A stretch of 64,000 nt of DNA from Ilex aquifolium (GCA_951799425.1 OX637402.1:33571492-33635491); one strand, 5' to 3'; shown: positions 1-13,145, numbered from the stretch's first letter. Numbers and translations: made by a program. The notes: generated from the sequence alone by a model not told the origin.

Positions 1-2089
1 ATTTGACTTTGGCCCCAATCCAACAGAACTCTACATGGACAAATACCGAGTAGTTTGTCGTAATGAATTAGTTCAAATAACCATACTGAAAATGTCATAG
101 ACATTTGATCAAATAGCTCATGAGCAAATTTGAAGAGATATAGGTACTACTTACAAAGTTAGGCTTTATCAAATAGCTCACATGAAAAATAGCTTTCTAG
201 TTCTAAGAGTGAAACAAACGAAATAGAAAAGAGAAAATGAAACTCAACCAAAATGGGTTGATGGAAGCTAACAAACCCCATCACAAATGCGGAACTTAAT
301 TGAACTATGCACAAACAAAAACCCATCACAAAATATTTCAATATATCTCACTAAAAAATTTATAACGGAGAGGAATGAAAACCAAAAGTAATACAGGAAA
401 TTATCTCCAGTTGACGAATTGAAGAGAATATGTGATATCACCTCTATTTGATGGTACCTGAATGAAGCACTCAAATAAATGTCACACGCAAAAAAAATAA
501 TCATGCTCAAGAAAAGATAAAAGTCGAAGCGAGACATGACAATTAAAGATAAAAATGAAATGCACACAACACCACTACAAAAACCACTTGAAGACCTGTT
601 GGGGTTTAACAATGTTGAAAAATCATCTCATTGTGTTTAAACTTATAGATGTGCAACTTCTCTGATTTTTATGAATTTTGACTTAGAATTGAACTGGTTT
701 ATGGAGTGAAAAAATAAAGACGGGAGAAAAAACAGAGTGCAGTAGAGAAAGAGCATAAGTGTTGGTCATCGCTCACCAATTCGTTGGCGAAATTAACCAA
801 TTACCTCAATAATGATCGATTGTTAAGGGTGTGGGGCTGTGGGGCGGTGATTCACGGTACAGAGAAACAAAATGACACGGAGCATCAACGTTTTGCAGAG
901 TGGAAAATAAAACAACCAAAAAAGTCACACCATCAAAATAAAATGTCCATATTTCTTTGGCTAATTTTGTCGAACACGTGAGATACAAAATTTTGGCAAC
1001 TGATTGAACTAATCTGCAATTGATATGTTTCCTAAATCAGTGGTGGGGTGGGGTGGGGTGGGATGAGGTAGCGTGAGGTGGTGGTGCTAATTGGGGGTTG
1101 TGGTTAGGAATGGGGTGGGCAGTGGTGACAGACGAATGGCTCTGACGTTGTTGGCGGTGGATGGGCAGCGACTATTGATAGAGAAAGAGAAAGAACATAG
1201 ACAGAGAGTGTGTGAGTGAGTGAGAGAAAAATATGTACCTGTGCAACGGCGTTGGCTGGGTTGTGACTTTGCTGGTGGAGGATAAGCAGCGGCACAAAAA
1301 GAAGAGGGGAGGTAACGACAACAAAGAAAGAGGGAATATTTGGAGAGAGTGGTATCTGGAGAATTGAGAGAGAGAGACAACCTCTACATGTGTATGAGAG
1401 AGAGAGAGACGTGTGTGAGAGAGAGGCGTGATAGATTGGGAGAGAGAGGCAGAAGTGAGAGAGAGACGCGCGAGAGATAGGCTTCTTCATGGGCGGGAAA
1501 AAAAATTTAGGACTAACCGTAGACCATTGGATCAAAATTTTTTGAGACGATCTGAACCGTTTTTTATGTTGGGATTACGTTGTCCGTTAGATTTGTCTCA
1601 AAACGATATGGACGTCTCTTTGTCTTTTGGATTCAAACTTCGCTCTACTTTATTATATATATTAGAAATATAAAAGCTGTCAATTAGGTATGCATTATTT
1701 ATGGTAGGGGTAATTATGAAATATATTTTAAAAAGAATTTAAAAATGTTTTAAAATGTGTACTTATTGACAACTATTTGATGAAAAATATGACTTAAAGG
1801 AGGATAAGTTTGGAGGTGGTACTTAAAGCCAAATAAGTTTTGAAAAAGATACCCACATCCCATTATCTCTTTATTTTTTTTAGGGATTTGGAGACCAGTT
1901 TCTAAGCCCAATAGTATTCTAAAAAAACTCACTCTTCAATTTTCTTTTAAATTAAGTTTTTGTTAAAAAGTCAAAGTAATGGACATAACTAACGATCTTT
2001 ACAATTGCAAAAAATAAACAACAATGTCATCACCTAATTTTAACATCTATTCTAAAAAACTACTCATCATAATGTACATTTTTCTCCAT
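1..2089. other. Gene-free AT-rich stretch with simple repeats
   Basis: I see no supportable gene here. Open frames are short, lack family signatures and have skewed composition. Visible structure is limited to a G-rich run of GGGGT units near 1040-1082 and a purine-rich GA tract near 1340-1480. The latter creates Ser/Leu-rich pseudo-ORFs on the opposite strand. A promoter or a distal part of a gene lying outside the window cannot be excluded. Confidence 0.6.
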
Positions 2090-2490
2090 AAACACAAATC
2101 GTAAGACAAATACGCAATTAAAATATATATACTTTCGAGCCAAAAAATAACAGGTACGTAAAAAAAAATAACATGTACGCAATAATAGTCAGACAAATAC
2201 ACTAAAATTACATATCGTCAAACAGGTACACTAAAACACATATCGTCAAACAAGTACACTAAAACAAAAATCGGTAGATATGTACATTAAAATACAGATT
2301 ATCAGACAAGTATAGTAAAATACAGATTGTTAATGTACATTGTTCTCCATAAATATAGATTGTCAAACAAGTACATTAAAATACAGATCGTTAGACAGGT
2401 ACACAAAAATACAAATCGTTAATGTATGTTCTTTTCTATAAATACAGATTGTCAGACAGATACACTAAAATATAGATCGTCAAACGTCAT
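2090..2490. repeat. Degenerate tandem repeat, unit about 35-40 bp
   Basis: A motif close to CAGACAAGTACACTAAAATA followed by CAGATCGT recurs about ten times in direct orientation, with period roughly 35-40 bp and a few interspersed variants containing TTCTCCATAAATA. The copies have diverged substantially. No coding frame runs through the repeat. It looks like an old minisatellite. Confidence 0.7.
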
Positions 2491-2989
2491 TATAACGTTC
2501 AAATTGTTTGGTTCATCAGTTTGAATTTCAAAACTGATAGACAACATTGCAAAAACCTCAATAACAAAGGCAAAAAAAAAGAAAAAAGAAAGAAACTAAT
2601 TATATTTTAGGCTGAAATCAGGTGATGAGCGCAAAATGGGTAATGAAAATCAGTAATTAACCAATCCCTTAACATTCGCGCCAATACAAGAGACTTCATG
2701 CAAGTTTTTTTTAAAAACCAAAGGACATTTTTTTATACTAAAAATTCAGTAGGACTAAAATTAGTTTATACATCAAAGGAGGGATCCTAGTCTAATTAAT
2801 TTTTTATTTTTTTTTGAGAAATTTTGGAGTCTGTCCCCTTTTGTGGACTTATTTGGACTTAAGTCCACTCAAAAAATTTGTTTGGGAATAAGTTTATTTT
2901 AATCTTCATTATTCAAAATACTCTCAGTAGCTATATTTGATTGAAACAAACTTTAAAACTATCAAATACAAAAAATAGTAATATTCAAA

Positions 2990-3180
2990 AATAAAATATA
3001 CTAACATTGAATATCAATATTTGAGAAAATAACAATAACATGTTCAACAAAAACAGTAACATGTTTAATAAAAACAATAATATGCTCAACAAAAAAATAA
3101 TAATAATATGGTCAAAAAAAATAGTAGCATAGAACATTCAAACCCAAAAATAGTAATATCTAAAAATAACAATAATATTT
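2990..3180. repeat. AT-rich tandem repeat, unit about 26 bp
   Basis: Repeated variants of AACAGTAACATGTTCAACAA occur head to tail. They are A-rich on this strand and diverge towards both ends. No gene is seen here or in the neighbouring 300 bp up to the MITE that starts at 3501. Confidence 0.5.
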
Positions 3181-3500
3181 CATCGATATCAATAATTCAA
3201 TCATGATTAGCTACCAAATTAATTATCTTTCAAGCATTGCTAGTTTAAAGAACATCTCCAAAATCAATAGATTCGCGATATGAGTAAAATCATCCAAAAT
3301 CACACCCTAAATTCACAATATAATTTCATTCAAAAATAGCAAACACAATAATTTGAAAGTTTTGAATCATAAACAAATCCAAGTCACTCCATCTTTACTT
3401 CTCCATCTTCATCAAGTCTTGGCAAGGCCTTTAGGAAGGTGACCGTAACAACAGCGAGAGATGGTGAGCATGGAAGTCATCAACGCCGAAGCAATTACAG

Positions 3501-4272
3501 TAGGGGTGTCAAACGTGTTGGGTTAAACGGGTGACGGATAAAAAATATGTAAACCCGTACACGACACGTTTAATAAATGGGTAAAAAATCTAAACATGAA
3601 CACAAACCATTTAATAAACGGGTAACACGACACGACTCGTTTAACCCATTTAATTTTTTAAAATTATTCTATTAAAATTTTAACCCACAACAAAAAATTA
3701 TCCTATTAAAATTTTAAACTCCATTAATTATCCACACTAATTGTACTCTCTTACTTAAAAGATTTCCAACTGGCTGCCACTTGTCAAGGCAAATGAGAAG
3801 GTTTAATGACTAAAGGAAGGGGGGGGGGTGCATCTTTTTATAGGCATGAGAGGTCTCCTTCTTTTGAATTTGTCGATGTGGGATTTAAGCCAAAAATTTT
3901 CACTATATTCATTGTGCACTCCTAAGCCCCAAAGTCACAGGAAAAACACGCCGAAAGCCAAAAGCGTTCACTATTCACGCCGAAAGCCAAAAGTTTTCAC
4001 TGTTCACTGTGTTGACTGTGTTGACTCGTAAGCCCCAAAGCCAAAAGCGTTCGCTGTGTTCACTGTGCACTGTAATTTTTACTAATTTTTTAAAAATAAT
4101 TATTAATTTATTATTATATTAAATTTTTTAAACGAGTTGACAGATCTCACCCGAACACGACCCGTTTATTAAACGTGTTTGGTAGGTTAACCTGTTTATC
4201 ACTCGAACCCGTTAAGGTCTCACCCAAACCCGCTTAATTCGTGTCGATTCGTGTCGGATTTTGACATTCCTA
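3501..4272. mobile_element. hAT-type MITE, family 1, copy A
   Basis: The element begins TAGGGGTGTCAAACGTGT and ends TTTTGACATTCCTA, giving imperfect terminal inverted repeats of the plant hAT type. It is flanked by an 8-bp near-duplication, AATTACAG on the left and AATTACAT on the right (7 of 8 match). Subterminal CGTTTAATAAACGGGT-like motifs recur in both orientations. It has no transposase frame, so it is non-autonomous. Copy B at 9085-9760 has the same ends and shares an internal CATTTGCCGATGTGGGAT-like block. Confidence 0.85.
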
Positions 4273-4611
4273 AATTACATTACAGTATGGTATGATTGTC
4301 TTGCCCCCCCCCCCCCCCCACACACACACACTCATTTCAATTGGACACTTAAAGATTTTAGATGATAGAGGGTTTCTATTTTTGATGTGAAATGGAGAAC
4401 GAGATGAGAGAGGGTTGTCGGAACATCCACCGTTGTTGGTGATGTTGCCGGACTTAATGTTGATGAAGATGGCGCCGTAGGAGACAATGCTAGGGTGATA
4501 ACTAGAGTTTTAGACTAATGGAGAAGAGTCGTCGGAATAGGAGTTTTAGAATAGCTTTTTCGGTGGTAGGTGTGAGACTTGAAGACATAGCCTGCTCCCT
4601 TACGAAAGGGG
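4273..4611. other. Intergenic; homopolymer C run
   Basis: This holds a C homopolymer followed by a short CA repeat near 4303-4331, then unremarkable sequence up to the solo LTR. No gene is seen. Confidence 0.5.
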
Positions 4612-4616
4612 TGTTC

Positions 4617-7156
4617 TGTGACGCCCCTAAAATCGGTGGTCCTTTATTAACCGTTGATCACCCATCAACCCGCGAAAAAATCCGTGATTGTCGCACAACC
4701 CGACATCATGTCAATAACATCCCCTTAACCGGGATCATAACTCACACGTGTAACCTTCATACACTTTATCATTTACTAATTCGTGGTCCTTTATACATCA
4801 ATTCATAGTCATTAACATCCCATATAACCTCTTTGAGTACAAGGAATCGATGCTCGAAGACTTAGTAAAACATTTAAAAATTTTGAAGTTTAAAGAAAAC
4901 CTACTGGTAGAAGTGTTCAAAGTTCAATCAATAGAAGTTGTGCATTGGACTTTAGTTTTTAGAAAATCTGTGAAAACCTATCGGTAGAAAAAGTCTATGT
5001 TCTACCGGTAGAAATAGTCTACTGTAATTCTTCTACCGGTAAGAACAATGACGTTCTACCGGTAGGAGAACCCTACTGGAAAAATTCTACCGGCTAAACC
5101 TACTGGTAGAAACTACCTACTGGACCACATCTACTAGTAGAAAAACCAAAAGTTCTACCGGTAGATGTGCCCAATTTTGCCTATTTTATCCATTTTCGAT
5201 TTTCAATCCATTCCAACTCATTCCATATCAATCCGAACACATGTATCATGAAATTTTACATTTAACATAGTCTATATGAATTCGATTACAATCTATTGCA
5301 TATGATTATATGCCCAAAACTAAATTACATAAAAGTTTCACAAAATATGGTTTAAAATCCACAAGTCAACTTTTCTTCATCGATGAGGGCCCAAGTGAGA
5401 GCCGTCCACCAGCGCATATCTCGCACTTGAAATGTTGTTTCCATAAAGGGTGAGTCACGTTCAATAGAGTTTCTCCTAAAGAGGCTACTCCCCCAACTTA
5501 AATGCATATGAAATGTTCACATGCAAATTCAACAAGCAACAATCATCCATTTAAGAATATGTAATTCAATGATGGATCATTTATGTCATGTCATGTTATA
5601 AGATGAGACTCACACATTCAACTCAACTCGAGCATTTACCGGCTCCCATCACCCATGCAATGTCATGAGTATAAAATCGGGCATTCCAAGCCCTTATCAT
5701 TGATGTTGCACATTCAATGATTTTTAAAAAAATAAACCATGTGTCTTTGTTGGGTAGAGGGATTTTGGTGTCTCACCGCCGGTTCCGCACATCGATACAC
5801 TTTTTTGGACTTTCACCGCCGAAAATGTATAAACCAGAAACCGGGGTCTTGCACTCAAGGGAGTATCTAACCCTTCTTGCTATACCCGAAACAAGTTTTT
5901 CATGCAATCGTGCGACTCTGTCGAACCTTGGTCTAACTGTACCGAGCCCATTTATCAACCACCAATGATGGTGTTTGATCCAACAACATGCACACACACA
6001 CACTCATGTCAAATGCTCACGAATGCAATGTTTTTCGTGTTTATGCAAATGTATATGTACAATTTACAGTTCTCATCATTATGCAACTAAGATCTCAATT
6101 GTAATTTTAACAACATGTTCCATATGTCATATGCACAATATGAATATTTCAATAACCATAAATAATTACAATGTCAATATATCATATGCATATACCAAAA
6201 TCAATTCCAAGCATGTTATTCCATAATATATGACAATAACACACTTAATTCACAAAGACATAATATAAACACATAACATGTCCACATAGCACAATTTTCC
6301 AAGATATTACAAGCTAGCAATTTCTACACACCAATTCAAGCTAGAATTAATTTTTTACCCACTTTTAATACTTATTTCATCAATTTAACAACAATAGGCA
6401 AGTGTTATTCATCTCTAACAACCTACTTATTCCATATCACACCCTAGGTTGGAAATAAACCTAGTTAGGGAGAAAACCCTACCTCTTGAAGCGTAAAATA
6501 AAGGTAGAAAGTCTTCAAGAACACCAATGAAGCCTTAGCCTTTGATTTTTTCAAAATCTCATTTTTGAATATTCGGTGAAATTCGTCATTTTTGGTATAG
6601 TTGTGTAGCCCTCGACGAGGAGAACAACTTTTGTTCTTGGCTTGAGTCGATTCGAGCAACGTAGCGGCGTAGATCGTAGAGAGAATGTAGAACTTCCCTC
6701 TCTTTTTCTATTTTTTAGATAAACTGATGGGTATAGGGAGCAATCTGATTTTTCTCCCCTATTTATACCCTTTAAATGCTTGGTCCACATCGTGCCACAC
6801 GTTCCCCATTCCCGGATCCGATTTCGTCCCAAAACGATTAAAATTTGTCCCGATTCAAGTTCAAAATATTTTTATATGAACTTCCTTTAAATTAATTTTC
6901 AACTTTCGAAATTTTATTATATATTTCGTTTTTATGTCATGCGACACTTAATCAACTCGTAAAATACAAAAAATCCGATTGTCTCAGAATTCGACGAAAA
7001 TTGTCTGGGTAACTAGATTTCGCAAGACGAATCCAACAGTGAGGCCCGTTTCGTCATCTGAGTTCTAAAAAAATTCGGGTTTTTCAATCTGTATTGTAGT
7101 GATAAATTACTATTTTGCCATTTTTCACAAAAAATCAAATTTACCCAGGTTTTACA
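4617..7156. mobile_element. Solo LTR of a retrotransposon (probably Ty3/gypsy), 2.5 kb
   Basis: The element starts TGTGACGCCCC and ends GGTTTTACA, the TG...CA termini of an LTR. It is bounded by a perfect 5-bp target duplication TGTTC at 4612-4616 and 7157-7161. No gag or pol coding and no second LTR adjoin it, so it is a solo LTR left by LTR-LTR recombination. The 2.5-kb length and the ACGCCCC start resemble large-LTR Ty3/gypsy families, but the family assignment is an inference. A cluster of CTACCGGTAG palindromes lies near its left end. Age cannot be set from LTR divergence because only one LTR remains. Confidence 0.85.
4902..5168. repeat. Cluster of CTACCGGTAG palindromes inside the solo LTR
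   Basis: About nine copies of a CTACCGGTAGAA-like motif (variants CTACTGGTAG, CTATCGGTAG, CTACTAGTAG) lie within 270 bp at irregular spacing of about 15-75 bp. The core is a perfect 10-bp palindrome. Its role is unknown; a protein-binding array in the LTR's upstream control region is one possibility. Confidence 0.8.
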
Positions 7157-7439
7157 TGTTCACTGGCCACACAGAGAGAGAGATATTTGAATTTGAATTT
7201 CAAATTTATGATGAAAATTTTATTGGTATATCTCCATTGACATTTAATCAAGAGATAACAATTTTCAAGATAGGAAATTAATTTAATGCTACTTTCAAGG
7301 AAGGGTATTTTGGAATTTTGAAAAATTAATGGACTTAACTACTTATTAATAAGATAAAAATAATACTTATCCCAAAATGAGTTTTCTTGATGAACTAAAC
7401 TCATTAAAAGTCTCTTAGGGAGGACTCAGTCTCAATTTT

Positions 7440-7655
7440 CATTTTTTTTCCTTAACAATCATGAGCGTTTAGGTAAGCTTATGTGCACCTTAACTAGTTC
7501 CCTCTCCGGTCTGATCAAAAGCAGACCATCCACGTTAGACTAAAATATTCATGAGTGATTTATCCCTTATGGTCTAACCCCACAAAATTACTAAAATTCG
7601 AACTCATGACATCTATATTTATTGTTCGTCCCTATTACCACTTGAACTACCTCTT
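7440..7655 (-). mobile_element. tRNA-type SINE remnant, minus orientation
   Basis: A T-rich left edge (the poly-A tail read from the other strand) is followed by a body related to the copies at 17157, 25803 and 26460. A degenerate pol III B-box in reverse (TTCGAACTCATGAC) lies near the right end. The shared middle block contains variants of CGGTCTGATCAAAAGCAGACC. Ends are approximate. Confidence 0.55.
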
Positions 7656-8298
7656 TTGGACTTCTCCTTTTTTAAGTTGGAAACACACTTTCATGGAAGG
7701 AAATAAAGAGCAATTTTGGAGAGTATTTATTATTATGTTCCTTCTAAATTTTCACAAAAAAAATATTGTTTAAACCTGAGGAATGTGTAATATGAAAAAT
7801 TATTCTTAAATCAATTTTTAACCACATGAATGTGGTTGGAGAAAATTGTGATGATACCAAATCATTACTAAGAACATTTTGTAGCTTTCGACATACTGAG
7901 AATTTTCTTGTATATTCATTACATGAATAAATTATAAACTTTAAAAACAAAATGACATAATTGAGGGTTAAAAAATCAACAAAGGATTGTGCCTAAACTT
8001 TAGATACCACCAATATAATTATCCTGAATTTTTCGTGTACTTCTTCTAGTGATTGATGGATTTGTTATCTAAGTAAGATATTGTTGTGTTGATAGTTTTA
8101 TACTAGGAGTGATCCATGTCTGAAGGCTAGTGTATCAAAACAATATATGAGTAAAAGAAATTAGCTTTCATAGTGTGACTTCGTAATATTATGTGTGTGT
8201 GTATATATTAATGACAAGAGAGATATGTTTAATAGTAAGGATAATAACAAAAAAATTCAAAACAACTAAGATATACATAATCAACGTTAGATTCAAAA
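7656..8298. other. Intergenic, nothing recognised
   Basis: AT-rich sequence with short open frames only. I see no domain, RNA gene or clear repeat. Confidence 0.5.
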
Positions 8299-8306
8299 TT
8301 TGTGAT

Positions 8307-8826
8307 CAGGGCCGACTCAACATCATTAAAAAAAAAAGCATGGGCTTTAGGCCCCAAATTTTTAGAAGGCCCCAAATTTTTAAGTACATTACTAACCCAT
8401 AAAAAAATTAAATCCTTTAAATTTTAAACCCTAAAAAAAGGCCCCAAAATATTAAGTACAATCAACATTTTTATTGTAATAATTTGAGTTCATGATTCAA
8501 TTCATAGCATTAGAAATCTAAAAATCATAAGTTAAAAAAATAAAAAGTACTCAAAAATCAACTCATATTTACCTATTCTTTCTCTGTGTAAAAATTTGTA
8601 CAAAACATTAAAAAAAAAGTTAAAATTAAACTCTATTTCTGATAAAAAATAAAAACAAAAGTTAAAATATTTTTTTCAGTAATATTAGCACGTCCTTCTT
8701 AGGTCTCTCTCTCATATAATAAATTAAAAATAAATTAATTTTTTTTAAAAATTAATATTAAAAATAAAAAAAAGACCTTATTTAGTGTTTTCACTTTAGG
8801 CCTCCAATTGCCTTAAGTCACCCCTG
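8307..8826. mobile_element. hAT-type MITE, family 2 (CAGGG ends)
   Basis: The element runs from CAGGGCCGACTCAAC to AAGTCACCCCTG, with short CAGGG/CCCTG terminal inverted repeats. It is flanked by a perfect 8-bp target duplication TTTGTGAT at 8299-8306 and 8827-8834. The subterminal GGCCCCAAA-type motifs are typical of this plant MITE type. At 520 bp it has no coding capacity. Confidence 0.88.
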
Positions 8827-9084
8827 TTTGTGATAATATGATTCTACCATTATATTAGGAAATCTTTAATACAATAAAATAAAATAAAAAATCAACTTAA
8901 CTGGTAAAAAGAAATATGCATGATTTAAGAGAGGGCAAATGTGTCAATTTTTTTTTATAAAAAGTCAAATTGTGTATTTAGACACAATTAAGTTTTAAAA
9001 ATAAAGACTTAATGACCTAACACAATTAGTACTTTTGTTGAAGATATTAGACATTTTTCTAGAGTCCTAAATTTAAGGTTTTAC

Positions 9085-9760
9085 TAGGGGTGTCAAACGT
9101 GTCGGGTTAAATGGGTGACGAGTGAAAAACATGTAAACCCGCACACGACACGTTTAATAAACAGGTGAAAATTTTCAACACGAACACGACTCGTTTAATA
9201 AACTGGTAATACGACACGACTCGTTTAATTTTCAAAAACAATATATCAACAAATTTTAATACACCCATTTTTTTACTGCTAATTTTATTTATCTAAAAAA
9301 AAAAGAAATTTCTAGCTAAATTTCATATAAAAATCAGACTTGAAGACTAAAAAAAAGGCAAGAGACCACTGCCTTTTATAGGTAAGACAGTCTTTCCCAT
9401 CTCCTCTCATTTGCCGATGTGGGATAAAAATAAAAATGGTTGGTTTGCCTTTGTCATGAACTGCTCCTCATCTCCCCTTCTTTTTCTTTGAACTACTACT
9501 TTTTTTTTTTTTTTTTTCTGTATTGATTTATTTGTATTTTTTTGGCTAATTTTTTAAAATAATTATTAATTTATTATTATATTAATTTTATTTAAACGTG
9601 TAAACGGATAAACGTGTAATAAACGGTTTGACAGGTCTCACCCGAACACGACCCGTTTATTAAACGTGTCTTGCGGGTCAACCCATTTATCACCCAAATA
9701 CGCTTAATTCGTGTCGATTTATGTCGGTTAATCGTATCGTGTCGGATTTTGACAGACCTA
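9085..9760. mobile_element. hAT-type MITE, family 1, copy B
   Basis: It starts TAGGGGTGTCAAACGTGTCG and ends GATTTTGACAGACCTA. It is the same family as 3501-4272, with the same subterminal TAAACGTGT blocks and the same internal GCCGATGTGGGAT block. The flanking 8-mers GGTTTTAC and ATTTTTAC match at 6 of 8 positions, so the target duplication has decayed and this copy is probably older than the family 2-4 copies with perfect duplications. Confidence 0.8.
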
Positions 9761-10069
9761 ATTTTTACACAAGCCAAGAGTTCTTAATAGAGCAACTCAT
9801 TGGGTTGTAGCACACACTTTATCTAACTCGATTCCACTAAATTGGGTCCCCCTACTTGAGCTTAAGGCTTTACTATCGTCTGGTTGTAATCAACATTTTC
9901 CTACGTAAATGAAATTCCTGAATAGCTTCTTATAAAAAAAAAAAGCAAGAACTCTAATTTAGTATACCTACTTATAATTTTTTTTTTTTTTTTTTTTGCG
10001 GCCATAATAGCATATCCACACTGATGCAATCTTATGCAGAGGCCCATATGAACAATGTAGTAATACACC

Positions 10070-10285
10070 AACCAAAAGGCACCTTAAGTTTTAATAGAGG
10101 CTGTAAATTCGGATTTCCTAAATTCGAATCTTGGGAATTCCTTATAATTAGATCATGAGACATTTATTCTTCATGAATACTATAGTTCTAGTGTTGATGA
10201 TCTGTCTTTGATCGAAAAGATAATTAATTAATCGAGGTACACATAAGCTAACCCGAACACCACTAATCATTAAACAAAAAAAAAA
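10070..10285 (+). mobile_element. tRNA-type SINE copy, plus orientation
   Basis: A body with a degenerate B-box (AAATTCGAATCTTGG) is followed by a conserved 3' section ending CTAACCCGAACACC...CATTAAAC and a poly-A tail near 10275-10284. The 3' section matches the copy that ends near 27262. The start is uncertain. Confidence 0.55.
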
Positions 10286-10608
10286 CCTCCTACTCTGTGA
10301 TAGATTTTATTCGGATCTTTTGAGTTAAAGTGAAAAAATTAAGACAATCTTTGGATATTTGAAAAATGCCACGTTGATTCATTTTAATGGAATATTTACT
10401 ATAAAAATAACTTATATATCATTGGTAAAACTTGATAATTACCTTTTTCATCTGTCCTTTTTTTTCTTTTTTTTTGTAAAACCAAAATCACTCCTCAAAG
10501 ACACCTCTACCGAGCAAAACCTCTAGCCAGTGATTGCCTCTACATAATTCAGCCTTTTCACTGATCAAGGGAGGGAGAAAAGAGTTAGAAAGAGGGTATA
10601 GATTGGTC

Positions 10609-11614
10609 CATGGGCGGCCCAACATATTTGGGGGCCCTAGGCAAAAATTTTAAATTAGGCCCTATTAATATATTTTATAATCATATAAATAATTGTCAAC
10701 AATTAAATTATTTAATTTTGTTTGTTTTTCTTTTTTGAGATTCAAAAATATTAATTGAATTTTTAAATTCAAGTTTTATACATTAAAATTCAATTAACAA
10801 AAGTTGAATTCTCGACCAAATATAATTAAGTTAATTTTCTATTGAAGATAATGAGAAAGAGAATGAAAATTTAAACTACCTAACAAAATAATTTTTTTCA
10901 AAACAAATGTAAAAGTTAAAATTTGTGTAAGTTAAATGGTATTGGAATATGTGAAACATGTTTTAATATTGCAGAAAACCAAAGAAATGTTTTAACTGAG
11001 AAATTTTAGCAAGACAATTATGATTATACTTAGTTTCAGATAGTGAGATACTTCTACTCACTCAATTTTATTGTCATTTTTATACGCTTTAAAAAAATAA
11101 TTGAGTAAAAATCTATCCTAAATTTGAAGTAACCTCAAATTTAATCTAAAAAAAATATAAAGTTATAATTTTTAACTATTAGTTAATTGACAATGAATTA
11201 CACATTTTTTTTTTTTTTTGATAATAAGATAGAAAAATATTTTATTATGTGATAACACATATTTTTCATATACCATAAACATTGGACAAAAATAAAACAC
11301 ATCAGCTCAAACTTTAGGGTCCTAAATATTTTTGTAAGAAATTCTAAAAATTTTACAATACTATTACTTGTATTTAATCTAGGGACTTAATTTTGACACT
11401 TAGTAAATTATGGTTATTTGATTTTTTAGTAAACTTATTCAATGGTAGTTTTTCTTACTAATTTAATGGTCAAAATACATTTAATTCTCAAATTAAACCC
11501 AAAAATTAAGTCTAGTAAAATTGTACAAAAATTTAATTTGGGGCCCCAAAATTTTTGTCCCATTTGGGGGCCCTAGGCAATGGCCTTAATGGCCTAGTGC
11601 ATGGGCCGGCACTG
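10609..11614. mobile_element. hAT-type MITE, family 3, 1.0 kb
   Basis: The ends are CATGGGCGGCCCAAC and GGGCCGGCACTG, with subterminal GGGGGCCCTAGGCAA in both orientations. It is flanked by a perfect 8-bp target duplication GATTGGTC at 10601-10608 and 11615-11622. The interior is AT-rich and non-coding. It is a non-autonomous hAT derivative. Confidence 0.88.
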
Positions 11615-11622
11615 GATTGGTC

Positions 11623-12180
11623 GGCCTCATTGGTGAAGAGAGATGGCGGCGGGTGGTGGTGGTGGTGGTGATATTAGTGGTTGATTTGGGTCAAGGGTTG
11701 AATCGTTGTTTAATTGAAATGAGAAAACAAGAAATATCACCGAAGAGACGGCCAGCCATATTACAAAGAAACTTACCAGACGAAGACTGTTTCTGTTTTT
11801 TGTGGAAAGGACGACCGCATTTCAACGAAATTGACCATAAATTTACAATAACAACAAAGAAAAGATAACAACCAAGAAATAAAAAAGAAGACGACTAAGT
11901 CCTACAAGAAATATTATAATTTCTAGTGTGAAAATAAAGCGTGTTGTTAACAACAACCAAGACTCCCTACCTTGTAGTTTCCAACCAACACTTTTGAATG
12001 ATAATATTAATTTTTTTGAGCTAATTTTTTTATTTAATCTATTAATATTATTATAAATCCAATCAAAGATTATAATTAATCAATCATTCAACGATAATAA
12101 TATATTATATCAATATATTACATCCAATTGACATTACTTTAAAAAAAAAGGTTCCTAGGCCATGCCACAAAAAGAGTTAT
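11623..12180. other. Intergenic, no supported gene
   Basis: An 83-codon open frame from 11617 begins inside the MITE's target duplication and has a GTG/GGT repeat-derived Val run. It shows no family signature, so I do not call it a gene. The rest is AT-rich. Confidence 0.5.
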
Positions 12181-12189
12181 TATAAATTT

Positions 12190-12350
12190 TAAGGGTAATT
12201 TAAGTGGTAATAAAGATGAACTGTAAATTTAGACGTTTTGAGTTCGAATCTTAATAATATTTTGGGCCAGTCTATGAGAAATTTATCCTGTATTAATACC
12301 TTAATTCCGACATAAATTACTTCTTTTTGATTAAACAAAAAAAATAATTA
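12190..12350 (+). mobile_element. tRNA-type SINE copy, plus orientation
   Basis: An A-box-like AAGTGGTAATAAAGATG is followed about 35 bp on by a B-box-like GAGTTCGAATCTTA, then a body and an A-rich tail near 12337-12350. That spacing is what an internal RNA polymerase III promoter of a tRNA-derived SINE shows. Target duplications are not clear. Confidence 0.5.
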
Positions 12351-12699
12351 AAATGCGTGTAAATTAATCCTAACGCTCTAATCAATAAAGAAAACGACTA
12401 GTAATATTAATCACGTGCCTAAAAAATAGTACGATTGATAAGACCCATACGTTGGATGCTGTAATAAGTATGTACAAAAGCAATTGAGGACAGGAACTAA
12501 AAAAACCAAATCTGCGACCCCGTATTTACATCCCAAATAAAAAAAAATTATTAGATCAGTAGGTCTTATTTAAAAAAATTGATGAGATTCACTTATTTAA
12601 TGATCACCTTTCATTTGAGATACAAATTTGAGTTCCACAATATTTCCCGGACTTCAAAGAAACACTTTAATACTCCCTGCCACCGGTGTGTATTAAAAA

Positions 12700-13145
12700 A
12701 AAAGAAGGGCAAAATACACTTTCAGTCTCAAAGTATATATGTAGTGTTTATTTGGTCTTTAATTTTTTAATTGTTTTTAATCTTTATTTGGTCTATAATA
12801 AAGTTTCTAATTTATATTTATGTGATCTAATGTTATATATTCATAAAAAAAATTGTTAATGTATCTGGTCACACGCCAATTACGTGGGACAGAATATATA
12901 CAAATTAAAAACTTTAAGAATCAAATAAACACAAATTAGGAACTTTAGAGACTAAATAGATACAAAATTAGGAATCACGTGATTGATGTGTGATCAAAAC
13001 TGTCACGATTTTCTGATAGATGTTTGGGATTGGGCTACGTAAATACAAATTAAGAATCTTAGGGGTCAAATAAACACAATTGAAATATTAGAGACTAAAT
13101 AAATATTAAATACATATTTTAGGGATTAAAAGTGTAAAGATGGTG
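12700..13145. repeat. Degenerate inverted-repeat element (MITE remnant)
   Basis: The left end (AAAATACACTTTCAGTCTC, then TTTATTTGGTCT) is roughly mirrored by the right end (GGATTAAAAGTGTAAAGATG, preceded by AGACTAAATAAA). Several GTCAAATAAACACAA-type blocks recur inside. Boundaries and family are unclear. Confidence 0.4.

Noticed and set aside
268-612. 114-codon open frame, minus strand
   Set aside because: Phe/Ser/Ile-rich random-looking translation with no domain, no splice-compatible neighbours and AT-driven composition.
1087-1535. Ser/Leu-rich open frames over the GA tract
   Set aside because: They are produced by the purine/pyrimidine microsatellite and have no non-repetitive coding content.
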